DNA from: Lentibacillus amyloliquefaciens
Lineage (GTDB): Bacteria > Bacillota > Bacilli > Bacillales > Amphibacillaceae
DNA length: 64,000 bases
Assembly: GCF_001307805.1 (NCBI RefSeq)
Contig: NZ_CP013862.1
Span: 3,782,001-3,846,000 of the forward strand
Reading direction: 5' to 3'
Within the stretch, counting starts at the first letter, position 1. The number at the start of each line of letters is the position of its first letter. This document shows, one piece after another, positions 46,145-53,807 of this stretch. The notes beneath the pieces were generated by a model that was given only the letters and a program-made list of their open reading frames with translations, was not told the DNA's origin and did not search any database. Made by a program: the position numbers and the translations under genes.

Positions 46145-46342
46145 ATGGAACATTTTATAAAGCATCTTGTTTATATATTTGTTTTTCTGTTCTTAATTAC
46201 CATAGGATGGCAGATTTATGAGTTGATTGTGTACGGAAAATTATATCCTAATCAACATGATACATGGTTGGCTATATTTCTGGCGCTGTTTTGTGCAGAA
46301 GCTAGGATACTATTTGAAAGATATGAAAAACGAAAGCGGTGA
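46145..46342 (+). CDS. Small two-helix membrane protein
   Basis: 65 residues. Two hydrophobic segments (L-V-Y-I-F-V-F-L-F-L-I-T-I-G-W and W-L-A-I-F-L-A-L-F-C) and a basic C-terminal tail. ATG 46145 follows AAGGGGTGG by about 8 bases. Its position mid-operon, far from the lysis genes, argues against a holin. Confidence 0.6.
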   Translation: MEHFIKHLVYIFVFLFLITIGWQIYELIVYGKLYPNQHDTWLAIFLALFCAEARILFERYEKRKR

Positions 46343-46348
46343 TATGAC

Positions 46349-46474
46349 ATGAAATTCTGGAAGGGGAAACAATTCAGACCCAGAGTAACGGTACTCAAAA
46401 TGAAAGGTGAAAAACCAACAGTAATACAAGTATCCGGACAACGTTACGTCATGGAACCGGAGGGCAAACGATGA
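46349..46474 (+). CDS. Small basic phage protein
   Basis: 41 residues, Lys/Arg-rich, with K-F-W-K-G-K-Q-F-R-P at the start. It overlaps the next start by ATGA. Ribosome site is GCGGTGAT. Function unknown. Confidence 0.45.
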   Translation: MKFWKGKQFRPRVTVLKMKGEKPTVIQVSGQRYVMEPEGKR

Positions 46475-46548
46475 AACGCATAATCCGATTGATTAAAGCG
46501 ATTAGAGAGTATGAGCCGGAGAAGTGGATGCAAGATGACGGAAAATAA
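46471..46548 (+). CDS. Small phage peptide
   Basis: 25 residues: basic amphipathic helix (K-R-I-I-R-L-I-K-A-I-R-E-Y) then an acidic end. ATGA overlap with the previous gene and GGAGGG upstream support translation. Function unknown. Confidence 0.4.
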   Translation: MKRIIRLIKAIREYEPEKWMQDDGK

Positions 46549-46570
46549 AATTATGAGAGGGGATTTTAAA

Positions 46571-47119
46571 ATGAGTGAAAAAGTGAAGGTTACGAAATAT
46601 GAAAAAGAAAAAATAGAAGAATTTTTAGAGCGATACCATTTATTCGCTGGTGTGCCAATGATAAAGATATTTAATGCGGCTGTTAGAGGCTATGAAGTCG
46701 AGCCGGAGTTTGAAGAGGAGCAATGGATAATCGCATTTCATGATAACGGGAAACACAAATGCACAGCTAAGATAACCGGTATCTATAGCGGATATTTAAC
46801 GGTCGATGTAATCAATGTGCATGGTGAAGATTTACATTTACCACTTGATGGTTATTATGTCATCCGCCACGCCACATTATCTGAAATAGCAGAAGAAAAA
46901 GAGCGGAGGATGTTTGAAGCGAACGGACGTGATTATCGGCAATTTCGAGATGGCGATATTGTCAAAGGCCAAGCGGAGTCAGATGGTCAACGGTTGTTCG
47001 GTGAATTATTATTATCACCCGGAAATCCTCCGAAAATAAACAAAATCGAGACTTTTATTAGTGGGCTGAAAATCATCTGCTTTGCCGAAAACCGCCTAGA
47101 CAGGAGTGGTGACGAATGA
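46571..47119 (+). CDS. Hypothetical phage protein
   Basis: 182 residues. ATG 46571 after GAGAGGGG is preferred to an upstream in-frame start without a ribosome site. A central beta-rich part (K-C-T-A-K-I-T-G-I-Y-S-G-Y-L-T-V-D-V) is followed by helices. Not recognised. Ends in an overlap with the next gene. Confidence 0.6.
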   Translation: MSEKVKVTKYEKEKIEEFLERYHLFAGVPMIKIFNAAVRGYEVEPEFEEEQWIIAFHDNGKHKCTAKITGIYSGYLTVDVINVHGEDLHLPLDGYYVIRHATLSEIAEEKERRMFEANGRDYRQFRDGDIVKGQAESDGQRLFGELLLSPGNPPKINKIETFISGLKIICFAENRLDRSGDE

Positions 47120-47277
47120 AAATAGATTTCAATGATTTAGCAGCGATCGTTGAACATGTGGTAGAAGAGGCGCATGGTTTCGAAAACCCAATACACTCAA
47201 TTGATGATTTGTACGAGTATTTAGAAGAAAATGCGGATGATTTTATTAGAATGAAAAGGATTGGTGATAGCGAATGA
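47116..47277 (+). CDS. Small acidic phage protein
   Basis: 53 residues, highly acidic helices (I-D-D-L-Y-E-Y-L-E-E-N-A-D-D-F). ATGA overlaps at both ends link it to the neighbours. Function unknown. Confidence 0.5.
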   Translation: MKIDFNDLAAIVEHVVEEAHGFENPIHSIDDLYEYLEENADDFIRMKRIGDSE

Positions 47278-47645
47278 GATTAAACAGAGCAATTCAAAAG
47301 TCTATAACAGGAGAACAAAGAAGAATCGAACAACTCGAATCCGAAAATGAAGCAAAACGAGAAGGTATAAACGAACTAGAGGAACGAATAGAAGGTTTGT
47401 CATATGACATTTATCAACTCGATTCCGAAAACAAGGAATCGGAAAACAGATTATCAAGAACTAAGTACGAATTGGATTTATCGTATGAGGTTAATGAGCG
47501 ATTAAAATCCGAAAATGAACGGTTGCGGGAAGCATTAAAAGAGATAGCGGGCTTTAGCTTAGCATCAAATGATCTAATTGCAGTTAGCGCCTTGAAAGAG
47601 GAAAAACGAATAGCGCGTCAAGCCCTGCGAGGTGACAGCAAATGA
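47274..47645 (+). CDS. Coiled-coil phage protein
   Basis: 123 residues. Nearly all of it from residue 15 to 90 is a coiled coil of Glu/Lys/Ser/Asn heptads, with repeated units such as L-E-S-E-N-E, L-D-S-E-N-K and L-K-S-E-N-E. The neighbour downstream is also a coiled coil and overlaps by 4 bases, so the two may pair. Confidence 0.6.
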   Translation: MRLNRAIQKSITGEQRRIEQLESENEAKREGINELEERIEGLSYDIYQLDSENKESENRLSRTKYELDLSYEVNERLKSENERLREALKEIAGFSLASNDLIAVSALKEEKRIARQALRGDSK

Positions 47646-47890
47646 CCACCATAGCCGATTACGAAAAACTCGAATCCAAAATAGAATCACTCCGGGAATC
47701 TAACAAAAAATGGAACTATAAATACCGAAAAGAAGCTGCCAGAAATGAAACCCTGCTTGAGAAATTAAACGATATGGACAGCAACCACAGTTTGATAAAG
47801 CGGTATGAGCACGAGAATACGGAATTGAGAGCAGAAATCAATCAGTATAAAAGGGATTTGCGGAAGATACGAAAGATTGTGGGTGAGTGA
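47642..47890 (+). CDS. Coiled-coil phage protein
   Basis: 82 residues, one continuous predicted coiled coil (L-E-S-K-I-E-S-L-R-E-S and Y-E-H-E-N-T-E-L-R-A-E-I). It shares its start with the stop of the preceding coiled-coil gene. Confidence 0.6.
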   Translation: MTTIADYEKLESKIESLRESNKKWNYKYRKEAARNETLLEKLNDMDSNHSLIKRYEHENTELRAEINQYKRDLRKIRKIVGE

Positions 47891-47891
47891 C

Positions 47892-48095
47892 ATGACGCGA
47901 AAGCAGAAGGAGTGGGCGTTCTATAAAGGAGACGAGTTTCGATTCATGGGAACGACACGTGAATGCGCTGAATTTTTAGGGTCAAGCGAAGAATCTGTCA
48001 GATATTATGCCACAACTGCTTATCAGAGAAAACTGGCAAAGCGAAAAACCATAGACAATTCAACGATAACTGTAGATGTGAGCGGTGTTGTGTAA
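47892..48095 (+). CDS. Small phage protein with HTH-like segment
   Basis: 67 residues: opening A-F-Y-K-G-D-E-F-R-F-M-G-T-T and then C-A-E-F-L-G-S-S-E-E-S-V-R-Y-Y-A-T, which looks like a helix-turn-helix. ATG 47892 lies 7 bases after GGGTGAG. Probably DNA-binding; function unknown. Confidence 0.6.
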   Translation: MTRKQKEWAFYKGDEFRFMGTTRECAEFLGSSEESVRYYATTAYQRKLAKRKTIDNSTITVDVSGVV

Positions 48096-48100
48096 ATAAG

Positions 48101-48155
48101 CATTTTAAGGCTCATGTGACGATTTTAAATCTATCATGACCTAAGATACCTGAAA
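48101..48155. repeat. Intergenic repeat, copy 1
   Basis: CATGTGACG and, 22 bases on, CATGACCTAAGA. A related arrangement (CATGAGCGT, 21 bases, CATGACCTAGAC) occurs at 48615-48660. Both lie in small gene-free gaps of an otherwise closely packed operon. Confidence 0.5.
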
Positions 48156-48186
48156 TAGATTTATAACTAAATTTGGCGGTGATTTG

Positions 48187-48300
48187 TTGAAAATATACGT
48201 ACGAGAGAAAACAGTCGTACAGGAAGGGCAGAAACTTGTGGTTGTGGAGACGTTTTGGTCAAAGCCGGGGAACGATTTTGATTACTTGATATTTGTTTAA
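48187..48300 (+). CDS. Small phage protein
   Basis: 37 residues from TTG 48187 with GGCGGTG 6 bases upstream. Beta-rich: K-I-Y-V-R-E-K-T-V-V-Q-E-G-Q-K. Function unknown. Confidence 0.45.
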   Translation: MKIYVREKTVVQEGQKLVVVETFWSKPGNDFDYLIFV

Positions 48301-48318
48301 ATTAGGAGGCGTTTATAA

Positions 48319-48597
48319 ATGGGATTGAAATTTTGGTTAGTCAGAGAACCTTATTATGCTTTAATCAAAGCGAAAGACGAAGAAGAAGTCGCAAAGCTAT
48401 ACGAAGAAGTTGTCGCGGATATCGAAGAAGAAGATGCGTTTTATGAGGAATGTGCTTGCATCAGTGACAAGATAGCATTAGACGAATTGCATAAAGCTCA
48501 AGATGAAAACGGAAATAGGATGACATATAAAGAGCAAATGGAACTCTATGAAAGAGAAGAAAGTGACGTTCTTTTAATAGAAGAATCGTTGCTGTAA
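48319..48597 (+). CDS. Acidic hypothetical phage protein
   Basis: 92 residues after TAGGAGG. Very acidic (A-D-I-E-E-E-D-A-F-Y-E-E), helical, with several Lys near the start (L-I-K-A-K-D-E-E-E-V-A-K). Not recognised. Flanked on both sides by the intergenic repeat. Confidence 0.6.
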   Translation: MGLKFWLVREPYYALIKAKDEEEVAKLYEEVVADIEEEDAFYEECACISDKIALDELHKAQDENGNRMTYKEQMELYEREESDVLLIEESLL

Positions 48598-48614
48598 CTT
48601 TGCATGTCAATAAA

Positions 48615-48660
48615 TAACCTGCATGAGCGTTTCTAATACATACATGACCTAGACTATTAA
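48615..48660. repeat. Intergenic repeat, copy 2
   Basis: Second copy of the motif described at 48101-48155: CATGAGCGT (48622-48630) and CATGACCTA (48643-48651). Confidence 0.5.
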
Positions 48661-48714
48661 ATTATTAAATGGAGCGCTCAGTGTTGCTTGAAATTAAAAT
48701 GGGAGGTATGTCTG

Positions 48715-48906
48715 ATGCAGATAAACGAAAAAGAAGTAACACTCAGTGAAGATGAAGCAATGCTATTTGGTTCTATATTGTTCGGAACCATAAAGGGGTA
48801 TGACCAAAAGCGAGACGAAGGGCATTATTTTAGCAAAGAAGAAAGAGAAGTTTCCGAAATGATTAAATACATGTTAGAACAACTGGAAGATAACGATATT
48901 ATTTAA
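48715..48906 (+). CDS. Hypothetical phage protein
   Basis: 63 residues, ATG 48715 after GGGAGG. Acidic, helical, with L-S-E-D-E-A-M-L-F-G-S. Not recognised. Confidence 0.55.
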   Translation: MQINEKEVTLSEDEAMLFGSILFGTIKGYDQKRDEGHYFSKEEREVSEMIKYMLEQLEDNDII

Positions 48907-48921
48907 TTGGAGGTATATCCG

Positions 48922-49119
48922 ATGACCAAACAAGAGTTGATTGACTTTTACCAAAAAGAGTATCAAGAACATTTTATAATGGCCGAAAATCACTTGCAGG
49001 ATATGATTGATTCAGCGGATGAGGTGGAAGCTGATTATTCCGAAAAACACTGGACATATCACAGAACAATCGCATCAATGTGCGAGCAGTTTGTTAAATA
49101 TTTAAAGGAGTTGGAATAA
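48922..49119 (+). CDS. Hypothetical phage protein
   Basis: 65 residues, ATG 48922 after TGGAGG; the longer frame begins with the TTG inside this ribosome site. Helical, acidic (K-Q-E-L-I-D-F-Y-Q-K-E-Y, D-S-A-D-E-V-E-A). Stop adjoins the dUTPase start. Confidence 0.55.
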   Translation: MTKQELIDFYQKEYQEHFIMAENHLQDMIDSADEVEADYSEKHWTYHRTIASMCEQFVKYLKELE

Positions 49120-49698
49120 ATGAACCTAGAACAATTAAGACCGATACAAGCTGAGCTAGATAATCGAATTGTGGAAGAACACGGATTGCAAAATGAATAT
49201 CTGCTACCAAATAAAACGGTCGCTCTACTCACTGAGCTATACGAAACAGTAAACGAAGCGCGTTGGTTTAAATTTTGGAGTAAGAACCGCAAACCGAAAA
49301 CTAAAATAGAGCATTTGTGTCCAGTGTGTAACGCCACGGGTCAAGATCCGGAATTAGATCCGTATGGATGCGAAGATTGTGAGGGAACTGGAAAATTAGG
49401 TGAGTCAATTCCTTTGCTGGAAGAATTCACGGACACTGTACATTTCGCGCTCTCTATTGCCAATGATCTGGAACTGCCAGCCTATGAATATACTGAGCCG
49501 GAAAACAATGATTTAAATATACTGACTATCGGACTCACAAACATGATTACCAGGTTGCCAGTTGAAAAGAATATCGAGCAGGTATTGAATTATCTGATTA
49601 AGTTAGGTTATCAGTTAGGATTCGATGAACAGCAAGTGATTGATGAGTATTACAGGAAGAATGAGATTAATCATCATAGGCAGGAGGTTGGTTATTGA
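49120..49698 (+). CDS. Dimeric all-alpha dUTPase with an inserted zinc knuckle
   Basis: 192 residues. Family motifs: Q-A-E-L-D-N-R-I-V-E-E-H-G-L, L-L-T-E-L-Y-E-T-V-N-E-A-R-W-F-K-F-W-S, E-E-F-T-D-T-V-H-F-A-L-S-I and the C-terminal K-N-E-I-N-H-H-R-Q-x-x-G-Y. The metal-binding E-x-x-E and E-x-x-D are retained. Between them, C67-x-x-C70 and C84-x-x-C87 with TG repeats resemble one DnaJ-type zinc module. It hydrolyses dUTP to dUMP and protects phage DNA from uracil. Confidence 0.85.
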   Translation: MNLEQLRPIQAELDNRIVEEHGLQNEYLLPNKTVALLTELYETVNEARWFKFWSKNRKPKTKIEHLCPVCNATGQDPELDPYGCEDCEGTGKLGESIPLLEEFTDTVHFALSIANDLELPAYEYTEPENNDLNILTIGLTNMITRLPVEKNIEQVLNYLIKLGYQLGFDEQQVIDEYYRKNEINHHRQEVGY

Positions 49699-49868
49699 TG
49701 GATTTCATTGAAATTTCTACAGACGAAGCTATTGCGAAGATTTTTGATGGTAATTTAGACAATCTGTACTTTGAAACTTATGACGGTAAAATTGTTTCAT
49801 GCCAAACCAATAAAGTAATTTTCGGTAATTTGAGGGAGAGACGCTATTTTAAGAGGGTGATAACATGA
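49698..49868 (+). CDS. Small phage protein
   Basis: 56 residues after CAGGAGG. Contains I-F-D-G-N-L-D-N-L-Y-F-E and a basic C terminus. Overlaps neighbours at both ends. Function unknown. Confidence 0.5.
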   Translation: MDFIEISTDEAIAKIFDGNLDNLYFETYDGKIVSCQTNKVIFGNLRERRYFKRVIT

Positions 49869-50023
49869 CTGAATCCGAAAAACGCAAACAGTATTTAATC
49901 AATGAATTACGCAAAGTAGGCAGGTTCCCAAATGCTGAACGGTGGAATCTGGCAGACCTGGAATGGGTACACATCAAAGAGAAGAATAAAGCAGCAAGAA
50001 AAATAAATGAAGGCTGTTCTTAA
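49865..50023 (+). CDS. Small phage protein
   Basis: 52 residues, basic and helical, Fur-regulated-type or membrane motifs absent. Pattern E-K-R-K-Q-Y-L-I-N-E-L-R-K, A-D-L-E-W-V-H-I. ATGA overlap with the gene before. Function unknown. Confidence 0.45.
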   Translation: MTESEKRKQYLINELRKVGRFPNAERWNLADLEWVHIKEKNKAARKINEGCS

Positions 50024-50086
50024 ATGGATTGCACACTACTCATTGCCGGGGTGTTAGTGCTATTAATTTTAGGGGTGATTGAGTGA
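50024..50086 (+). CDS. Possible 20-residue membrane peptide
   Basis: Starts directly after the previous stop and overlaps the next start. Almost wholly hydrophobic: L-L-I-A-G-V-L-V-L-L-I-L-G-V-I. No strong ribosome site, so translation would depend on coupling. Confidence 0.35.
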   Translation: MDCTLLIAGVLVLLILGVIE

Positions 50087-50331
50087 GAATTATTATAAAA
50101 TCAATTGAAAGAGTGACCGAACCAATAGAATTGACAACCGCTGATGGTTTGACGGCAGAGGAAATTTTCAATGAACTAGACAGATTTATAATTAATTATG
50201 AAATATATTTTGACGACTTAGAGAAAATCAGCGACAATCTGGAAGTCAAAGAAAAAGATTTGTCCTTTTCGCGAGCTAGACAAATGATTAAGCATAATTT
50301 GATAATTGCGCTTGATGAGGTGATTGAGTGA
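50083..50331 (+). CDS. Hypothetical phage protein
   Basis: 82 residues, GTG start after AGGGGTGAT. Acidic helical (A-E-E-I-F-N-E-L-D-R-F, I-Y-F-D-D-L-E-K-I). Overlaps the RinA-like gene by 4 bases. Confidence 0.55.
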   Translation: MRIIIKSIERVTEPIELTTADGLTAEEIFNELDRFIINYEIYFDDLEKISDNLEVKEKDLSFSRARQMIKHNLIIALDEVIE

Positions 50332-50756
50332 CAACAACAATCAAAATGACAAAGACGACATTCAAGAAATTAGAATCAGAATGGTACAATTATCATCATA
50401 CACTTAAAGAGATTTCGAAATTACGTGAAGAGATCATGAATCCATACCAAGAAGAAGAAATGAATCATGAGGGCGGTCAATCGAATTTACCGGGGCAACC
50501 CACTGAACGGATTGCAACACGATTAACGACTAGCAAGCAACTGAACTATCTCAATGAAATCGTGGACGCTGTTGAACGGGTGTACAATGCCTTGCCAGAT
50601 AATTATAAGAAAGTCGCGCGTTTGCGATACTGGAATAAAAACGGTAAGCTGAAATGGGAAGGGATCGCACTTGAAACAGGCATGAGTGAACGACAGGCCA
50701 GAAGATGGCGAAATGAGATTATACAAGCGACTGGGGAGGTTTTGGGATGGAGATAA
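50328..50756 (+). CDS. RinA-like late transcriptional regulator
   Basis: 142 residues, GTG start. Sigma-factor-like region: L-N-E-I-V-D-A-V-E-R-V-Y-N-A-L, V-A-R-L-R-Y-W, W-E-G-I-A-L-E-T-G-M-S-E-R-Q-A-R-R-W-R-N. This pattern fits the RinA/ArpU group that activates late genes at the same position before the packaging module. Candidate target sites lie at 50940-50984. Confidence 0.8.
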   Translation: MTTTIKMTKTTFKKLESEWYNYHHTLKEISKLREEIMNPYQEEEMNHEGGQSNLPGQPTERIATRLTTSKQLNYLNEIVDAVERVYNALPDNYKKVARLRYWNKNGKLKWEGIALETGMSERQARRWRNEIIQATGEVLGWR

Positions 50757-50938
50757 AAGGAATGGATATAATAATCAATGATGATGGTGAAGTTGCAACA
50801 TTATATGCTGCATTAATGCTTCTTGTTAAAGGAACTGAAGAAAACAAAAGACGGGGAAATTATTTAGATAGGGAAACAAAGGAAGCGTACGAAAAGGGTA
50901 AAGAAATGCTGTCTAAGCTAGAAGATGATTTATTTTAA
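50747..50938 (+). CDS. Hypothetical phage protein
   Basis: 63 residues, overlapping the regulator end by 10 bases. Helical, with N-D-D-G-E-V-A-T-L-Y-A-A-L-M-L-L. Last gene before the late control region. Not recognised. Confidence 0.55.
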   Translation: MEIKGMDIIINDDGEVATLYAALMLLVKGTEENKRRGNYLDRETKEAYEKGKEMLSKLEDDLF

Positions 50939-50939
50939 A

Positions 50940-50984
50940 TGTCCGACTGATGTCCGTTTTGAACCCTGTCAACCGTGTTATATT
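50940..50984 (+). promoter_or_regulatory. Candidate late promoter and activator sites
   Basis: TGTCCG occurs at 50940-50945 and 50951-50956, 11 bases apart on one face of the helix. TATATT (50979-50984) could be a -10; the nearest -35-like TTGAAC (50959-50964) is only 14 bases away. A weak promoter with tandem activator boxes fits RinA-type control. Confidence 0.4.
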
Positions 50985-51038
50985 GGTACCATGGAACAAA
51001 TATCCATAGAACCGCTCAGGATATTTAGTATATATTGT

Positions 51039-51076
51039 AAAGGCATCTGCCATTAGGTGGGTGTCTTTTATTTTGG
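51039..51076 (+). terminator. Hairpin terminator before the late genes
   Basis: AAAGGCATC (51039-51047) pairs with GGTGTCTTT (51060-51068) using two G-U pairs, followed by TATTTT. It lies between the candidate late promoter and the HNH gene, so it may end early transcripts or act in antitermination. Confidence 0.55.
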
Positions 51077-51118
51077 TGCAGGGTTTAAGGGAACATTCGA
51101 TATGGTGGGGTGTCGAGT

Positions 51119-51271
51119 ATGGATATGCATGTAAACATATCATGGCAAGTTATATCAGACATATACGGCATTATGACGGTGGCATTTTATTTTGATGATG
51201 AACTATTTACCGTTGCCGCTGGTGATGCTGAGTATATGACAGAGCGATTGAAAGAGATAAATGAAAGGTAA
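51119..51271 (+). CDS. Small phage protein
   Basis: 50 residues after GGTGGGGTG. Contains W-Q-V-I-S-D-I-Y-G-I-M-T-V-A-F-Y-F. A second in-frame ATG lies two codons later. Function unknown. Confidence 0.45.
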   Translation: MDMHVNISWQVISDIYGIMTVAFYFDDELFTVAAGDAEYMTERLKEINER

Positions 51272-51276
51272 CGATT

Positions 51277-51597
51277 ATGTATAAACAAGTCAATCCATTC
51301 TACTTACAAAAGAAATGGAAGCACAAACGTAATGTGATATTAAGGCGCGACAACTACGAGTGCCGAGAGTGTAAACGATATGGACGGGTAATGCAAGCAA
51401 CAACAGTTCATCATATATATCCACTGGAAGAATATCCAGAGTACAGACTAAGGACACACAACTTGATAAGTCTTTGTGGTAATTGTCATAACATGATGCA
51501 TGACCGGACAACGAACGACATTACACCTAAAGGCGAACAATGGCAAGCAAGGGTGAGAAAAATTGTCGGAGGAGTAAAAGTAAAAGCCGAACGATGA
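51277..51597 (+). CDS. HNH endonuclease
   Basis: 106 residues. C-R-E-C at the start of the fold, T-T-V-H-H-I-Y-P with the catalytic His, N-L-I-S-L-C-G-N-C-H-N. In cos-type siphoviruses an HNH protein beside the terminase is required for cutting at cos. The AAAGGTAACG ribosome site precedes ATG. Confidence 0.9.
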   Translation: MYKQVNPFYLQKKWKHKRNVILRRDNYECRECKRYGRVMQATTVHHIYPLEEYPEYRLRTHNLISLCGNCHNMMHDRTTNDITPKGEQWQARVRKIVGGVKVKAER

Positions 51598-51703
51598 ACA
51601 GCCCCCGCCTTTTAAAAATTCGAATTTAAATTATGCGGAAACCGGAGGATGGAAATTTCTCCAATAGTGCGGGCTTCACAAAAACTTTTTTGGAGGTGAT
51701 GGC
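51598..51703. other. Candidate cos region
   Basis: The gene-free 106 bases between HNH and terminase contain GCCCCCGCC, an AT palindrome AAATTCGAATTT (51617-51628) and GCGGAAACCGGAGG, then GTGCGGGC. G/C-rich dyads around an AT block at this place resemble cos sites of HNH-type phages. The cut position cannot be read from sequence. Confidence 0.4.
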
Positions 51704-52060
51704 ATGGCTAAAAAGAAGATACCGACAGTTGATACAATCAAAAAACGAACAATTGAAGATATGGAATCATTAGGCGTTTACAAGAAAGAATATCGTGATT
51801 TAATCGATATTTACGCTGATACTTACTACTCTTATTTAACCGCACAAAAAGAGTTTGAAGAAGGTGGCAGACAGTTTGAAACTATGACCGCGGCCGGAAA
51901 CCCTAAAAAATCTGGTATTGTTGATAGTATTGAAAAATTAAGGAAAGACATAATTGCATACTCTGACCGGCTTTGTCTATCTCCGAAAAGTTTAGAAACC
52001 GTGACCGCAGAAAAACAAAATAAATCCACGCTCGCCAGTGTGTTGAGTAAACTAGAATGA
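51704..52060 (+). CDS. terS: Terminase small subunit (P27 family)
   Basis: 118 residues. The helical pattern, with Y-A-D-T-Y-Y-S-Y-L and the conserved late D-R-L-C-L-S-P-K-S, fits the phage P27-type small terminase. It recognises cos DNA. Overlaps terL by ATGA. Confidence 0.88.
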   Translation: MAKKKIPTVDTIKKRTIEDMESLGVYKKEYRDLIDIYADTYYSYLTAQKEFEEGGRQFETMTAAGNPKKSGIVDSIEKLRKDIIAYSDRLCLSPKSLETVTAEKQNKSTLASVLSKLE

Positions 52061-53790
52061 TAGAACACAAAAATTTTAAGTCGGTAAAAGAGTATGCAGA
52101 AAATATTGTTAGCGGTAAAAAGCTAGCTGGCAAAGAAATCATACAAGCTGGTGAACGATTTTTAAAAGACCTGGATAACGATAATTATGATTTCAATCCG
52201 AAAGATGCTGAATTTGTTATACAAATAATCGAAAAAACGTTTGTTCATGACCAGGGAGAAAAATTAGACGGTTCACCGATACGCGGTGAGCCCTTTTTAT
52301 TGAAACCGTGGCAGAAATTTATTGTCTATAATTTACTTGGCTTTTTCAGAAAGGGAACAAAGATAAGACGCTTTAAAGAAGCATTTATTTATATTCCACG
52401 AAAGAACGGAAAAACAAGATTCGTTGCCGCTCTATCGTGGGCTATGGCTTTATTAGAAAGAAAGTCAGGTTCAAAGATATATATTGTGGGTGCTGCATTA
52501 AGGCAAGCGAGACAGTCCTTTGAATTCATCAAATTTAATGTAGACCGAATGGGAGAGTCCGAAAATTTTCGTATACTAAACAATAACCAAGAGTCCAGCA
52601 TCAGCGGTGATGTGGGGGATGGTTCTTTGCACATCGAAGCACTCGCTGCTAATCCGGACAAACAGGATTCATTAAACAGTAACATTCAAATATTGGATGA
52701 GTTACATGCTTATCGTAATGCTAGGCAATATAATGTTATCAAAGAGGCTGGAAAAGCCTATACAAATAAATTGGCAATTGGCATCACGACAGCCGGTGAC
52801 GACATGACTAGTTTTTGTTATCAACGATTACAGTATTGTCAAAAGATAGTGGAAGGAGCAGTATCCGATGAATCCTATTTTGTGTTCATTGCAAAAGCGG
52901 ATGAGGACGAAAATGGTGATGTCGATTACACAAACCCGGAGCAACATGAAAAAGCAAACCCTAACTACGGTGTGACCATTCGGACAGAGGATATCATAGA
53001 CGATGCTTTACAGGCGCAGAATGACCCGCAGCAGCGCAAGGATTTTTTGGCTTATTCCATGAACATATATACATCTGCAATGCGGGCTTATTTTAATATT
53101 GATGAATTTAAAATCTCAGATAGTCAATATGATTGGACAATCGACGATTTAGCAAAAATGCCTATTACGTGGTATGGGGGGGCTGACTTATCCAAACTAC
53201 ATGATTTAACAGCAGCTGGACTATACGGTAAGTATACTGATAAAAACGGAAAAGAAATTGATATTACAATCAGTCATGCTTTCTTCCCTATTGTAAGAGC
53301 AACACAAAAAGCCGATGAAGATAACATACCATTGTTTGGATGGAAAGATGACGGCGTGTTGACAATGAGTAATACACCCACAGTGAGTTATGATGATATT
53401 GTGCATTGGTTCATTGCCATGAGACAAATGGGGTTCAAAATTAAAAAAGTTGGTTTCGATAAAAAATTTGGTCGAGAATTTTTCTTGAAGATGAAAAAGG
53501 CCGGATTCCGAATTGTGGATCAACCACAGTATTTTTATAGAAAATCAGAAGGATTCAGACGTATTGAGGTTAAAGCAAAAGAGCAAGAGTTTTATTATTT
53601 AGGCAATCAAGCATTTGAATACTGTGTTCAAAACGTTCGAGCAATCGAAAAAACAGACGATATGATTCAATACGAAAAGGTTATGGATGACCAACGTATT
53701 GATTTATTCGATGCATCGGTTTTTGCGTGTTGTCAAATGTTAGAAGATATGGCAACTACAACATCAGTTAGCAAATGGCTGAATAGTTAA
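52057..53790 (+). CDS. terL: Terminase large subunit
   Basis: 577 residues. ATPase domain: Walker A P-R-K-N-G-K-T, Walker B I-Q-I-L-D-E-L-H. Nuclease part: W-Y-G-G-A-D-L-S-K and later [10 protein letters not shown]. It drives DNA into the prohead and cuts genome ends. Confidence 0.95.
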   Translation: MIEHKNFKSVKEYAENIVSGKKLAGKEIIQAGERFLKDLDNDNYDFNPKDAEFVIQIIEKTFVHDQGEKLDGSPIRGEPFLLKPWQKFIVYNLLGFFRKGTKIRRFKEAFIYIPRKNGKTRFVAALSWAMALLERKSGSKIYIVGAALRQARQSFEFIKFNVDRMGESENFRILNNNQESSISGDVGDGSLHIEALAANPDKQDSLNSNIQILDELHAYRNARQYNVIKEAGKAYTNKLAIGITTAGDDMTSFCYQRLQYCQKIVEGAVSDESYFVFIAKADEDENGDVDYTNPEQHEKANPNYGVTIRTEDIIDDALQAQNDPQQRKDFLAYSMNIYTSAMRAYFNIDEFKISDSQYDWTIDDLAKMPITWYGGADLSKLHDLTAAGLYGKYTDKNGKEIDITISHAFFPIVRATQKADEDNIPLFGWKDDGVLTMSNTPTVSYDDIVHWFIAMRQMGFKIKKVGFDKKFGREFFLKMKKAGFRIVDQPQYFYRKSEGFRRIEVKAKEQEFYYLGNQAFEYCVQNVRAIEKTDDMIQYEKVMDDQRIDLFDASVFACCQMLEDMATTTSVSKWLNS

Positions 53791-53807
53791 GGGGGGGAGG
53801 TGATTAA

